Source: an uncultured Eubacteriales bacterium
Lineage (GTDB): Bacteria; Bacillota; Clostridia; Oscillospirales; Oscillospiraceae
NCBI GenBank assembly: GCA_905202605.1
Contig: CAJKSU010000059.1
Coordinates: 1-13,644, forward strand
Length of the DNA: 13,644 nucleotides
Direction: 5' to 3'
In this document: positions 6,051 through 12,335 of the stretch, piece after piece
Layout: every line of letters begins with the position of its first letter
Position numbering within the stretch: position 1 is the stretch's first letter
Made by a program: the position numbers and the translations under genes
The notes under the pieces: model-generated
What the model was told of the DNA's origin: nothing
Seen by the model: the letters and a program-made list of their open reading frames with translations, nothing else
Databases searched by the model: none

Positions 6051-7445
6051 TTAATTTGCCCTCAAAGGCTGCTTTCGCCCTGCCAGATAGCCGATCCCCA
6101 TGATGACCAGTGATGCGGCAATGCCAATGAACAGCGAGTCAAAGGGCAGCACATTCATTACCCCGAACAGCAGCACCAGCAGCGGCGCTACGATGATGGA
6201 GCACATGGCAAACTTGTGAGGGATCTTCCCGGGCAGCCACAGGGCGCAGCACATGGGTACCAGCACCACGGCTCCCCGCAGTCCCATGGACATAAAGGCG
6301 AACTGCAAAATCGTGTCGCCCAGAGAGCCGGTGGAAAGGCAGCAGCCCAGCAGCAGCACCGCAGCAGTGATGATTTTTCCCACCACTGCCTCCAGCCGGG
6401 GATTGTTGTCCAGCTTGTGGGTAAACTTCTTGATGATGTCCTTATTGACAATGAAGGAGATGCCCAGCGCCAATCCTGCGCCGGTGCCCACCACTGCCAC
6501 GAACAGCGTACCCATCACAATGCCCGCCAGTACCGGCGGCATATGCTCCATGACAAAGCTGGTCAGCGCAGTCTTTGCTACAATGCCGGGATGGGTTGCC
6601 CGCATATAAAGTCCCACCAGAATGCCGCCGATGCCGATGGGCGGAATCAGGAACGCGCTCATTACCGCACCCTTTCTGGCGCAGGCGTCAGACTTACAGG
6701 AAATCACCGCCTGTGCATAGGTCTGGGTGGTGAGAACGCCGAAGATCAGGGAGAGACACGCCCCAATGTCCTTGCCCGCACCCCGTGCCACCAGCGAGAA
6801 GAAGTGAACGCCTTCGGGATTGTCGATGCCCTTCACCATATCCGCAAAGCCGCCCACACCGCCGGTCAGGCTCAATACAATGATGCCGCAGCCAATCATG
6901 GCGATGTACAAAAGCGTCAGCTTCAAAACGCCCACCATGCCTGCGCCCTTGGCGCCTCCGAATACCACATACAGCACCATAAAGGCCGCTGCGATCAGCA
7001 GCTCCACCGCCATGCTGAGACTGGGGAACAGCACGGTAATCACCGCCGTTGCCGCAATGAGCTGGGAGATGATATTGATAAACGTCCCCACGGAATTGAG
7101 GATGGAGGCCGACAATCCCGCCGCCGGGCCGTATTCATGCCCGACCATCTGCACCAGCGTGGCGCAGTGGCTGCCGCGAAAGGGCTTTACATACACCAGT
7201 GCCAGCACAAGACATGCAATGCCGCCGCCCAGCGTAAACCACCATGCGCTCATGCCGTAGTTATAGGCCAGCTGCGCCGTACCGACGGTAGATGAGCCGC
7301 CCACCAGCGTTCCCATAATAATTCCGGCGGTAATGGCGGAGCCATTTTTACTGACTCCGGCCTTAAACTTGGTGCCGGAGTAGATGCTCAGTCCCAGTAT
7401 CATCGCAATGGTGACCACCAGACCAACAATCATCCAAACATTCAT
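6051..7445 (-). CDS. Sodium:solute symporter (SSS family)
   Basis: A 464-aa polytopic membrane protein with about 12-13 hydrophobic segments, the size of SSS/SLC5-type Na+ symporters. TM1-2 contain SIYSGTKFK then GIIMGTLVGGSSTVGTAQLA (41-60), the typical Gly/Ser-rich unwound region. VAVVGTGAGLALGISFIVNKDI (317-338) matches the region around the second sodium-site helix that ends in a (T/N)xD motif. Substrate is not predictable from these motifs; neighbours suggest an organic acid or a cyclic amide/lactone. It is the last gene of the catabolic operon. The start ATG has GGGAG 9 nt upstream, and a terminator hairpin sits between it and the preceding gene, so read-through control is likely. Confidence 0.9.
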   Translation of the reverse strand: MNVWMIVGLVVTIAMILGLSIYSGTKFKAGVSKNGSAITAGIIMGTLVGGSSTVGTAQLAYNYGMSAWWFTLGGGIACLVLALVYVKPFRGSHCATLVQMVGHEYGPAAGLSASILNSVGTFINIISQLIAATAVITVLFPSLSMAVELLIAAAFMVLYVVFGGAKGAGMVGVLKLTLLYIAMIGCGIIVLSLTGGVGGFADMVKGIDNPEGVHFFSLVARGAGKDIGACLSLIFGVLTTQTYAQAVISCKSDACARKGAVMSAFLIPPIGIGGILVGLYMRATHPGIVAKTALTSFVMEHMPPVLAGIVMGTLFVAVVGTGAGLALGISFIVNKDIIKKFTHKLDNNPRLEAVVGKIITAAVLLLGCCLSTGSLGDTILQFAFMSMGLRGAVVLVPMCCALWLPGKIPHKFAMCSIIVAPLLVLLFGVMNVLPFDSLFIGIAASLVIMGIGYLAGRKQPLRAN

Positions 7446-7466
7446 CTCAGATTACTCCCGTTTCTC

Positions 7467-7583
7467 AAAAAAATTGCCTTTCACCGCCAAAATGGCAAAA
7501 GCCGACCACACCCAGAGGTTTTCCCCTGAGCCAGGCCGGCTTTTGGACAAGGCGGCTGCGGCGGCTGAGCCGCAGCTTTTGCC
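7467..7583 (-). promoter_or_regulatory. Putative attenuator leader of the symporter gene
   Basis: On the minus strand, from 5' to 3': a GC-rich hairpin (7555-7562/7569-7576); a long hairpin whose base is CAAAAGCCG (7496-7504) paired with CGGCTTTTG (7537-7545); then an intrinsic terminator, GGCAA/TTGCC (7494-7498/7474-7478) plus a short A/T extension, followed by seven T (7467-7473). The long hairpin shares bases 7496-7498 with the terminator, and GGCAAAAGC (7494-7502) can instead pair with GCTTTTGCC (7575-7583). These folds exclude one another. No promoter fits between the terminator and the symporter start at 7445. It could simply be a leaky operon terminator; no known riboswitch was recognised. 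Confidence 0.5.
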
Positions 7584-7605
7584 AAAACAGCATTCATTAT
7601 GCGTT

Positions 7606-7920
7606 TTACTCACTGCGGACCATTTCCGCATACTGGGTTCCCACCATCTTAATGGCGCTGATCAGCGCCTTTTTGAGATGCCCCTGATACTGACGCTCCA
7701 TCCGCGCCACCAGCGGCTCGATCCCCTGCCTCATGTCATAGCCGATGATGAGATTACTGACAAATTCCTTGGCAAGACCAGTGACCATGGTACATTCTAC
7801 GTTGTGAATCACCCCGGTGTCCATATCGATCACCGCCACCAGCGCCAGCTCCTCATAGATGCGCTGGGCTGTGGTATTGCTGGGCATTCTGGCATAGCCG
7901 GAAAACAGAAACAGATCCAT
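7606..7920 (-). CDS. DUF3870 domain protein
   Basis: A 104-aa soluble protein spanning essentially one DUF3870 domain: GYARMPSNTTAQRIYEEL (8-25), VAVIDMDTGVIHNVECTMVT (28-47), LAKEFVSNLIIGYDM and YQGHLKKALISAIKM near the C-terminus. The family has no known biochemical function. No catalytic motif, signal peptide or membrane segment is visible. A strong purine-rich ribosome-binding site (GGGAGGGAAGG) precedes the ATG. It lies between the dehydrogenase and symporter genes, which ties it to the same metabolic route. A binding or regulatory role for a small ligand is only a guess. Confidence 0.85.
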   Translation of the reverse strand: MDLFLFSGYARMPSNTTAQRIYEELALVAVIDMDTGVIHNVECTMVTGLAKEFVSNLIIGYDMRQGIEPLVARMERQYQGHLKKALISAIKMVGTQYAEMVRSE

Positions 7921-7952
7921 ATTCCTTCCCTCCCGGATCGAGCTGCCATGCC

Positions 7953-8004
7953 GCGGAAGCCGCTATGGGGAATCCGGCGGGCAGGCCGGAGCCACAGCGG
8001 TGGC
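7953..8004. repeat. Three consecutive short GC-rich stem-loops in an intergenic gap
   Basis: Between the dehydrogenase and DUF3870 genes lie GCGG-aag-CCGC (7953-7963), TCCGGC-N6-GCCGGA (7973-7990) and GCCAC-agcg-GTGGC (7991-8004). None has a T-tract, so they are not terminators. They may stabilise or process the polycistronic mRNA. Confidence 0.5.
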
Positions 8005-8028
8005 GGCAGCAGCGTTCAGGAACGGTTG

Positions 8029-9000
8029 TTATACAGGGTCGCTGAGGAACTCCTTCTCCAGACGGAACACCTCAAAGAGCTGCTTATCCCGCTTGGCCTT
8101 CAGCTCCTCAATGTCCACGCCCTCATAATCGTAGAAGCCCTTGCCGGTCTTGATGCCCAGCTCATTATGCTCCACCATTTCCTCCAAAACAATGGGGATG
8201 TCCTCGCCCTTGGGGGGATGGGGCATCTCATAGCTGTGGTTCCGGAAGTTGTTGGCGGTCATATCCACACCGCCGAAGTCCATGCGCTTGCACAGACCCA
8301 GCACGCAGGCGCGGGGGATAAAGCTGGCCTTGCAGGCAAGGTCGATGGCCTCGGCGTCGCAGTAGCCATGCTCCAGCAGGTAGAAGACCTCCTGATTCAG
8401 GCACTGCTGCAGGCGGTTTACGATATAGCCCCGGATGAACTTCTTCATGAGAACGGCAGTCTTGCCGCACTTCTTGAGCAGAGCCATGGCAACGTCCGCA
8501 TACTCCTGAGGAGCCTGTTCGCTCTTTACCACCTCAACCAGTGGAATGAGCTGGGGAGGCGCATACCAGTGACAGATGATCTGCTGGGGCAGCAGCTTCT
8601 CCGGTACGATCTCAAAAATATTCAGCGCAGAGGTGTTGGATGCGATAATCACGTCGGGTGCAACGCACTCCGCCAGCTGCTGATACAGCGCAGTCTTGGC
8701 GTCCCGATTCTCTACGATGGTCTCCTGAATAAAGTCCGCGCCGGCTACAGCCTCCTCCACGGTCATGGCAAAGCTCACACGGCCGAAAATTGCGTCGATA
8801 TCGCTCTCCGCAATCTCACCCTCCTGGGCAAATGTCTCCAGCTGAGTATGCAGCGCCGCAATGGCCTTTTCACGGGTCTTTTCGGAGCGCGTCCACATGG
8901 TGACCTGATAGCCGCCCATGGCGTAGGTCTGTGCAATACCGGGGCCCATGGTTCCGGCGCCCAGTACCGCGATCTTCTTGATATCTGCTAAAGTTTTCAT
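8029..9000 (-). CDS. 3-hydroxyacyl-CoA dehydrogenase family oxidoreductase
   Basis: A 323-aa NAD-dependent dehydrogenase. The N-terminal Rossmann domain has GAGTMG (14-19). SNTSALNI (121-128), His144, Glu156 (LVEVV) and Asn195 (GYIVNRL) match the family's catalytic His-Glu pair and supporting Ser/Asn. The C-terminal helical domain ends near TGKGFYDYEG. The segment after the catalytic His, WYAPPQLIPLVEVV, differs from the FNP of classical fatty-acid enzymes, so the substrate may be a free hydroxy acid, as for carnitine or gulonate dehydrogenases, rather than an acyl-CoA. The start at 9000 (MKTLADIKKIAVLG) is preferred over an extension to 9075, because it sits directly before the Rossmann fold and the extension lies in a hairpin. 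The ribosome-binding site is weak (AAGAAGAG). Confidence 0.92.
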   Translation of the reverse strand: MKTLADIKKIAVLGAGTMGPGIAQTYAMGGYQVTMWTRSEKTREKAIAALHTQLETFAQEGEIAESDIDAIFGRVSFAMTVEEAVAGADFIQETIVENRDAKTALYQQLAECVAPDVIIASNTSALNIFEIVPEKLLPQQIICHWYAPPQLIPLVEVVKSEQAPQEYADVAMALLKKCGKTAVLMKKFIRGYIVNRLQQCLNQEVFYLLEHGYCDAEAIDLACKASFIPRACVLGLCKRMDFGGVDMTANNFRNHSYEMPHPPKGEDIPIVLEEMVEHNELGIKTGKGFYDYEGVDIEELKAKRDKQLFEVFRLEKEFLSDPV

Positions 9001-9030
9001 AATGTCTCTTCTTTCCGCATTTTTTGCCGG

Positions 9031-9085
9031 ATAGCACGGTGCAGACCGAAGGGGGGGGTACTCTCCGGTCTGCACGCCTTGCTAT
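9031..9085. repeat. Long hairpin with an eight-G run in its loop
   Basis: The stem is GTGCAGACCG (9039-9048) with CGGTCTGCAC (9066-9075), extended by ATAGCA (9031-9036) with TGCTAT (9080-9085). The loop includes eight consecutive G (9051-9058). There is no T-tract on either strand. It sits in the dehydrogenase leader, about 30 nt upstream of its start codon, and may act in mRNA processing or translation control. Confidence 0.75.
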
Positions 9086-9218
9086 GCAGCCAACTATTTA
9101 GAAGTTGATAACATATTGTTTGTTTCCATGGAGCCTCTGAGAAATTCCAAGCGAAATTTCAACAGGAGAAACCCCGGAATTGCCGATGCAATCGAGGGTG
9201 CCTGACCCAGCGAGCAGA

Positions 9219-9295
9219 TTTTTCTTCTGACAAGCCAAAAGCCCGCAGGAATACTTTGTGTATTTCAAGGGATTGCGGCGATGTCAGGAGGGAAA
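9219..9295 (+). repeat. Structured intergenic repeat, copy A
   Basis: Nested palindrome: outer 14-bp stem (9219-9232 with 9282-9295, including wobbles), middle stem CCGCA/TGCGG (9243-9247/9274-9278) and apical hairpin GGAATAC-tttgt-GTATTTC (9248-9266). The block from GGAATAC to CAAGG recurs at 13435-13457 and 13527-13549 in the same orientation relative to the window. It is inserted within the catabolic operon. Confidence 0.8.
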
Positions 9296-9340
9296 GATGC
9301 CGCTGCGGCAGGTGCACGAGATTGAGGAGGTAATTCCCAA

Positions 9341-10246
9341 TTAGAACTTTGCGTTCTCTTCCCATGCAACCAGACGTACGAAGCCGCCGTCTGCCATCTC
9401 GCAGCGGAAGGGGAATGCTGCGATGGTCATTCTCTTACCGGTTACCTCGTCGATGTCGCCGCCGGCGTTCTCAACGGTGCAGACGCCATGCTGCATGTAG
9501 ATCCGGTGGCAGGGCTCATAGTCGGGGAAGGTCACAGTGGGATCCAGACCGGTTGCCTTGCGGTATGCCTTGTCCAGCCAGGGCATCTGCTCGGACAGGG
9601 GGTCATGCCACAGAGGAGCATCGGTTGCGCCCCATGTGCCGGAAATGCCCTTGATGTGCTTCTCCTCGGTCAGGTAGTTTGCCAGCTCAGGGCCTTCGCC
9701 GGGATAGTAGTTGTAGTACTTGTCGTTGTTGACTCTCCAGTAATGATGGAAGCCGGTGTTAATTACAACCCAGTCGTTCTCACGAACCTCAAGGCCGTCC
9801 TTTTTACATGCAGCCTCAAACTCATCGGGCATAATGATGTGCCAGATGTTGCCCATCTTTGCGGGGTCGCCCTCGGCAGCCTTCCACTTTGCCTCGAACT
9901 CGTCCTTCAGATAGCGCATGTCAACGATGATGCCGGAGCCGATGCAGCGCTCCAGATGGATCTCAGCCAAGGTATAGCCGTTGGCCTCGCGGTCAACCTC
10001 CTCCTCATGGAGCACATGGTTGGGAGCGTCCATATGAGTACCTGCATGCAGGGTGCCGGTGTAGGTCATGGTTCTCTTGTGGAACCGGCCCAGATACTGG
10101 CCGCGGGGGAACTGCAGATCGGTACGAGCGCCGGGGAAGGGCCACAGGGGGGTGTCAACGCCCCAAGGCTGGGACAGGTCGTAGATCTTTACCATCTTGG
10201 AATCGTCCAGATACATTTTTGCTTTGTCGAGCGGCATGTAGGCCAT
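9341..10246 (-). CDS. Cyclase-family (kynurenine formamidase-like) metal-dependent hydrolase
   Basis: A 301-aa soluble protein of the cyclase superfamily, which includes kynurenine formamidase and isatin hydrolase. The metal-binding signature HAGTHMDAPNH gives His67, His71, Asp73 and His77. An N-terminal YDLSQPWGVDTPLWPFPG (22-39) and a C-terminal ENAGGDIDEVTGKRMTIAAF followed by FVRLVAWE are family-typical. It is longer than the usual ~210-260 residues because of a central insertion (about 110-215) rich in Trp and Tyr that may shape the substrate pocket. Such enzymes hydrolyse amide or ester bonds, often in cyclic or aromatic compounds; the actual substrate here is unknown. AGGAGG (10255-10260) lies 8 nt before the ATG. 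It is the first gene of the MerR-controlled operon. Confidence 0.9.
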   Translation of the reverse strand: MAYMPLDKAKMYLDDSKMVKIYDLSQPWGVDTPLWPFPGARTDLQFPRGQYLGRFHKRTMTYTGTLHAGTHMDAPNHVLHEEEVDREANGYTLAEIHLERCIGSGIIVDMRYLKDEFEAKWKAAEGDPAKMGNIWHIIMPDEFEAACKKDGLEVRENDWVVINTGFHHYWRVNNDKYYNYYPGEGPELANYLTEEKHIKGISGTWGATDAPLWHDPLSEQMPWLDKAYRKATGLDPTVTFPDYEPCHRIYMQHGVCTVENAGGDIDEVTGKRMTIAAFPFRCEMADGGFVRLVAWEENAKF

Positions 10247-10298
10247 GATGAATTCCTCCTATAAAATATATGTCGGTGTGTTATTTTATCCGTAAAAC

Positions 10299-10329
10299 AT
10301 GATACACCTTGGTACTGTTCCAGAGTCAA
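10299..10329 (-). promoter_or_regulatory. MerR-type promoter of the catabolic operon (19-bp spacer with dyad)
   Basis: On the minus strand: TTGACT (10324-10329), a 19-bp spacer (10305-10323) and TATCAT (10299-10304). Over-long 19-20 bp spacers are the hallmark of promoters untwisted by MerR-family activators. The spacer carries the dyad TGGTACTGTTCCA (10310-10322; one mismatched pair). The divergent merR gene is the obvious partner. Confidence 0.85.
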
Positions 10330-10386
10330 CCCCTTTTTTCAATTTCTTTTTGTCACAAACATGCGGTTGTATCCACGGATATTCCC

Positions 10387-10415
10387 TTGCCTTTTCCGTC
10401 AAAGTATCTTATAAT
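10387..10415 (+). promoter_or_regulatory. Promoter of the MerR-family gene
   Basis: TTGCCT (10387-10392), 17-bp spacer, TATAAT (10410-10415), 42 bp before the start codon. Its normal spacing contrasts with the divergent operon promoter, and it does not overlap the dyad 65 bp away. Autoregulation by the same site therefore looks unlikely. Confidence 0.8.
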
Positions 10416-10457
10416 AAGGCGTAAGCTGTCTATGCAGGAAACAGGGAGGTTTTCTCC

Positions 10458-11288
10458 ATGATGTATAAAATCGGTGATGTGGCAAAAATTCTGGGCATTT
10501 CCCCGGATCTTCTGCGTTACTATGAGAAAAAGGGCGTTGTCATGCCCATGAAGGGCGAGCATAATGATTATCGCTATTATGACTTCTGGGACATCAATTT
10601 TCTTCTGGACTGTCTCTGGTTTAAGAACTTCGGCTTTTCCATCGACCAGATCGCCGACATGGTAAAAATCCCCTCCTCTTCGGAGCTCAATGACCTGTTC
10701 CGCAAAAAGGAGGACGAGCTGCAGGCTACCATCGCCCGGTGTGAGCTGCTGCTCCGCCGCTCTGAGGAATACCGCCGGGATCTCCAGCTGTCAAGGGAAC
10801 TGCTGGGTGTATGTGACATTGTGGAAAGCCCGGAGTATATCCGCTACCTCAACCGCTATACCGACACCTACCGGAACTCCCCTGCCCTGCAAAAGCTCAG
10901 CCACGACTGGCTGGGGCTGATGCCCTTTACCCGCCGCTGCTTTGAGATCGAAAAGGATGACCTGCTGGACGAGGGCGGCAAGGACTATGCATGGGGGCTG
11001 AGTCTGGGCATGGAATACGTCCGGCTGCTGAACGTCAGCACCGCGCCGCCGGTGGTGCATATCCCCACCCAGAAGAGCCTGCACTCCGTATTTACCAATA
11101 CCGGGAAGGGGAACTTCTCCCCCCAGCTGATCCGCTATATGGTGGACTACTGTGACGCCCACGGTCTTACCATCTGCGGCCCCGCCCGCGGGAATCTCCT
11201 GTGTTCCGTTGCCGAGGGTGATGGATTGACAGGCTATTTCGAGGTCTGGCTGCCCATTGAGGAGCACGCCGCACCGGAGCCGGAATAA
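10458..11288 (+). CDS. MerR-family activator with GyrI-like effector-binding domain
   Basis: A 276-aa regulator. Residues 3-72 are the MerR winged helix: YKIGDVAKILGISPDLLRYY, then DYRYYDFWDINFLLD. Residues 75-118 form the dimerisation coiled coil. Residues 150-270 resemble the GyrI/BmrR-type ligand domain, ending GLTICGPARGNLLCSV followed by GYFEVWLPIE. No cysteine-rich metal loop is present, so it should sense a small organic molecule. Two ATGs are in tandem (10458, 10461); AGGGAGG is 8 nt before the first. It is divergent from the cyclase operon, whose 19-bp-spacer promoter it most likely activates when the pathway substrate or product binds. Confidence 0.92.
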   Translation: MMYKIGDVAKILGISPDLLRYYEKKGVVMPMKGEHNDYRYYDFWDINFLLDCLWFKNFGFSIDQIADMVKIPSSSELNDLFRKKEDELQATIARCELLLRRSEEYRRDLQLSRELLGVCDIVESPEYIRYLNRYTDTYRNSPALQKLSHDWLGLMPFTRRCFEIEKDDLLDEGGKDYAWGLSLGMEYVRLLNVSTAPPVVHIPTQKSLHSVFTNTGKGNFSPQLIRYMVDYCDAHGLTICGPARGNLLCSVAEGDGLTGYFEVWLPIEEHAAPEPE

Positions 11289-11309
11289 CTACATTTCTCT
11301 GAACGAATG

Positions 11310-11341
11310 CGCTGTATCGAATTTGATACAGCGTATTTTTT
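11310..11341 (+). terminator. Intrinsic terminator of the MerR-family gene
   Basis: A perfect 9-bp stem CGCTGTATC/GATACAGCG (11310-11318/11325-11333) with a 6-nt loop, followed by TATTTTTT. It sits between the merR stop codon and the padR promoter. Confidence 0.93.
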
Positions 11342-11350
11342 ATTTACTGC

Positions 11351-11379
11351 TTGACACGATATACTATGTGTTGTATAGT
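11351..11379 (+). promoter_or_regulatory. Promoter of the padR-DUF1700-DUF4097 operon
   Basis: Consensus -35 TTGACA (11351-11356), 17-bp spacer, TATAGT (11374-11379). Both hexamers lie within the large operator palindrome, so bound PadR would exclude RNA polymerase. Confidence 0.88.
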
Positions 11380-11390
11380 ATATCGTGTCA
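11352..11390. promoter_or_regulatory. 39-bp palindrome, probable PadR operator
   Basis: Perfect 16-bp arms TGACACGATATACTAT and ATAGTATATCGTGTCA (11352-11367 and 11375-11390) flank a 7-bp centre. It spans the -35, spacer, -10 and predicted start site, ending at the ribosome-binding site. PadR repressors commonly autoregulate through such dyads. That the neighbouring PadR binds it is inference. Confidence 0.85.
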
Positions 11391-11401
11391 GGAGGTGTCT
11401 T

Positions 11402-11725
11402 ATGGATACACAGCTCAAGCGCGGCGTGCTGGACGCTCTGGTGCTTTCCACGCTGCTGAAATCCGATTCCTACGGCTATCAGATCATCAAGGATATTTCC
11501 CCCTATACCGAGCTTTCCGAATCCACCCTGTACCCGATTCTCCGCCGGCTGGAAAAGGGCGGTTTTCTCACCACCTACAGCCGGGAGCATGCCTCCCGAC
11601 TGCGGAAATACTACAGCATCACCCCTGCCGGGGTGCAGCGGATCGCAGAATTCCTTACGGAGTGGGAATCTGTCATGACCCTGTATTCCTATATCAAAGG
11701 AGAGTATCAGCGTGAAAAAGCTTGA
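11402..11725 (+). CDS. PadR-family transcriptional regulator
   Basis: A 107-aa PadR protein of the short type. The winged helix covers residues 8-80, with SYGYQIIKDI (23-32) and STLYPILRRLEKGGFL (39-54), followed by one C-terminal dimerisation helix. The ATG at 11402 is chosen for its AGGAGGTG (11390-11397); an in-frame TTG at 11351 is the -35 box of the promoter and cannot be translated. The next gene starts inside its last codons. PadR with DUF1700 and DUF4097 partners is a recurrent Firmicutes arrangement associated with envelope functions; the signal it senses is unknown. Confidence 0.95.
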   Translation: MDTQLKRGVLDALVLSTLLKSDSYGYQIIKDISPYTELSESTLYPILRRLEKGGFLTTYSREHASRLRKYYSITPAGVQRIAEFLTEWESVMTLYSYIKGEYQREKA

Positions 11726-12332
11726 ATTTATCAATGAACTGGGCGGTGCGCTGTCCGTGCTGCCCCCGGAGGAAGTCCGGCCCATTTTAGACTATTATAT
11801 GGAGATCATCGCCGACCGCATGGAGGACGGCCTGACAGAGGAGGCCGCCATTTCTTCCCTCGGCTCCATTGATGAGCTGGCAAAAAAGCTTCTGGCGGAG
11901 CATGAAGCCGAAAGCACCGACCTCCAGCCTGCCGCCTCGGAGCCGTTTTCATCCCCAGAGCCTGTTTCCGCAGAGGCTGCGCCGTCTTCCCGGCGGTTTC
12001 CCGGCTGGGCTCTGGCGCTGGCCATCGTTCTGTCTCCCCTGTGGCTGGCGCTGTTCTGCGCACTGATCGGTGTGGAGGTTGCCGTTTGGGCGGTTCTCGG
12101 CTCGCTGGCAGTAGCTGCCGGCGCCATGATCCTCGGCGGCGCATCCGGCGCCGTCATCAGTCTGATTGCCGCACTGAACCCGCTGTCCCTCTATGGGCGG
12201 ATCTTTATCAGCGGCATGTGCCTGCTCTGTGCAGGGCTTGGCTTTCTGCTGCTGCCCTTTACCGCCTGGCTCGTTCGTCTGTTTGCGCGGCTGCACCGCT
12301 GGTGCTTCCGCAAGCTCACCGGAAAGGAGTAA
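11712..12332 (+). CDS. DUF1700 (HAAS-type) membrane protein
   Basis: A 206-aa membrane protein. Residues 1-65 are the helical DUF1700/HAAS domain: FINELGGALSVLPPEEVRPI, then YYMEIIADRMEDGLTEEAAI and LGSIDELAKKLL. A Pro/Ser/Glu-rich linker (66-95) follows. Three or four hydrophobic segments run from about 97 to 190, and the tail is basic (ARLHRWCFRKLTGKE). It starts at GTG 11712, overlapping padR by 14 nt, with AAAGGAG 9 nt upstream, so translation is coupled. The function of the family is unsettled; its constant pairing with PadR and DUF4097 genes suggests one envelope-associated complex or signal pathway. Confidence 0.88.
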   Translation: MKKLEFINELGGALSVLPPEEVRPILDYYMEIIADRMEDGLTEEAAISSLGSIDELAKKLLAEHEAESTDLQPAASEPFSSPEPVSAEAAPSSRRFPGWALALAIVLSPLWLALFCALIGVEVAVWAVLGSLAVAAGAMILGGASGAVISLIAALNPLSLYGRIFISGMCLLCAGLGFLLLPFTAWLVRLFARLHRWCFRKLTGKE

Positions 12333-12335
12333 GCG

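Larger units (their letters stand above)
9001..9340. other. 340-bp intergenic region between cyclase and dehydrogenase genes
   Basis: This gap holds no convincing gene and no recognisable promoter. From the dehydrogenase side it contains a long hairpin (9031-9085), an AT-rich stretch (9086-9130), a GAAATT-N8-AATTTC inverted repeat (9141-9160), a small ATTGC-cgat-GCAAT hairpin (9179-9192) and one copy of the structured repeat (9219-9295). The dehydrogenase is probably transcribed by read-through from the cyclase gene, unless a promoter too weak to recognise is here. Confidence 0.6.

Noticed and set aside
6216..7295. 359-codon open frame on the plus strand
   Set aside because: Antisense to the symporter gene; the His/Gln-rich translation is a mirror of its codon pattern.
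7384..8991. 535-codon open frame on the plus strand
   Set aside because: It runs antisense across the symporter start, the DUF3870 gene and most of the dehydrogenase gene. Its translation resembles no family and is rich in His/Gln/Leu, a typical shadow in GC-rich DNA.
9001..9075. 25-residue N-terminal extension of the dehydrogenase
   Set aside because: It is translated from the hairpin leader and precedes a start that directly opens the Rossmann fold, so the shorter start at 9000 is preferred.
9159..9365. 68-codon open frame on the minus strand between cyclase and dehydrogenase
   Set aside because: It overlaps the cyclase 3' end, covers the structured repeat and has no family resemblance. 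The hairpin repeat explains the region better.
9488..10264. 258-codon open frame on the plus strand
   Set aside because: Antisense to the cyclase-family gene with its complete metal-binding signature and AGGAGG site.
11351..11401. 17-residue N-terminal extension of PadR from TTG 11351
   Set aside because: This TTG is the first half of the -35 TTGACA box and lies within the operator, upstream of the transcription start.
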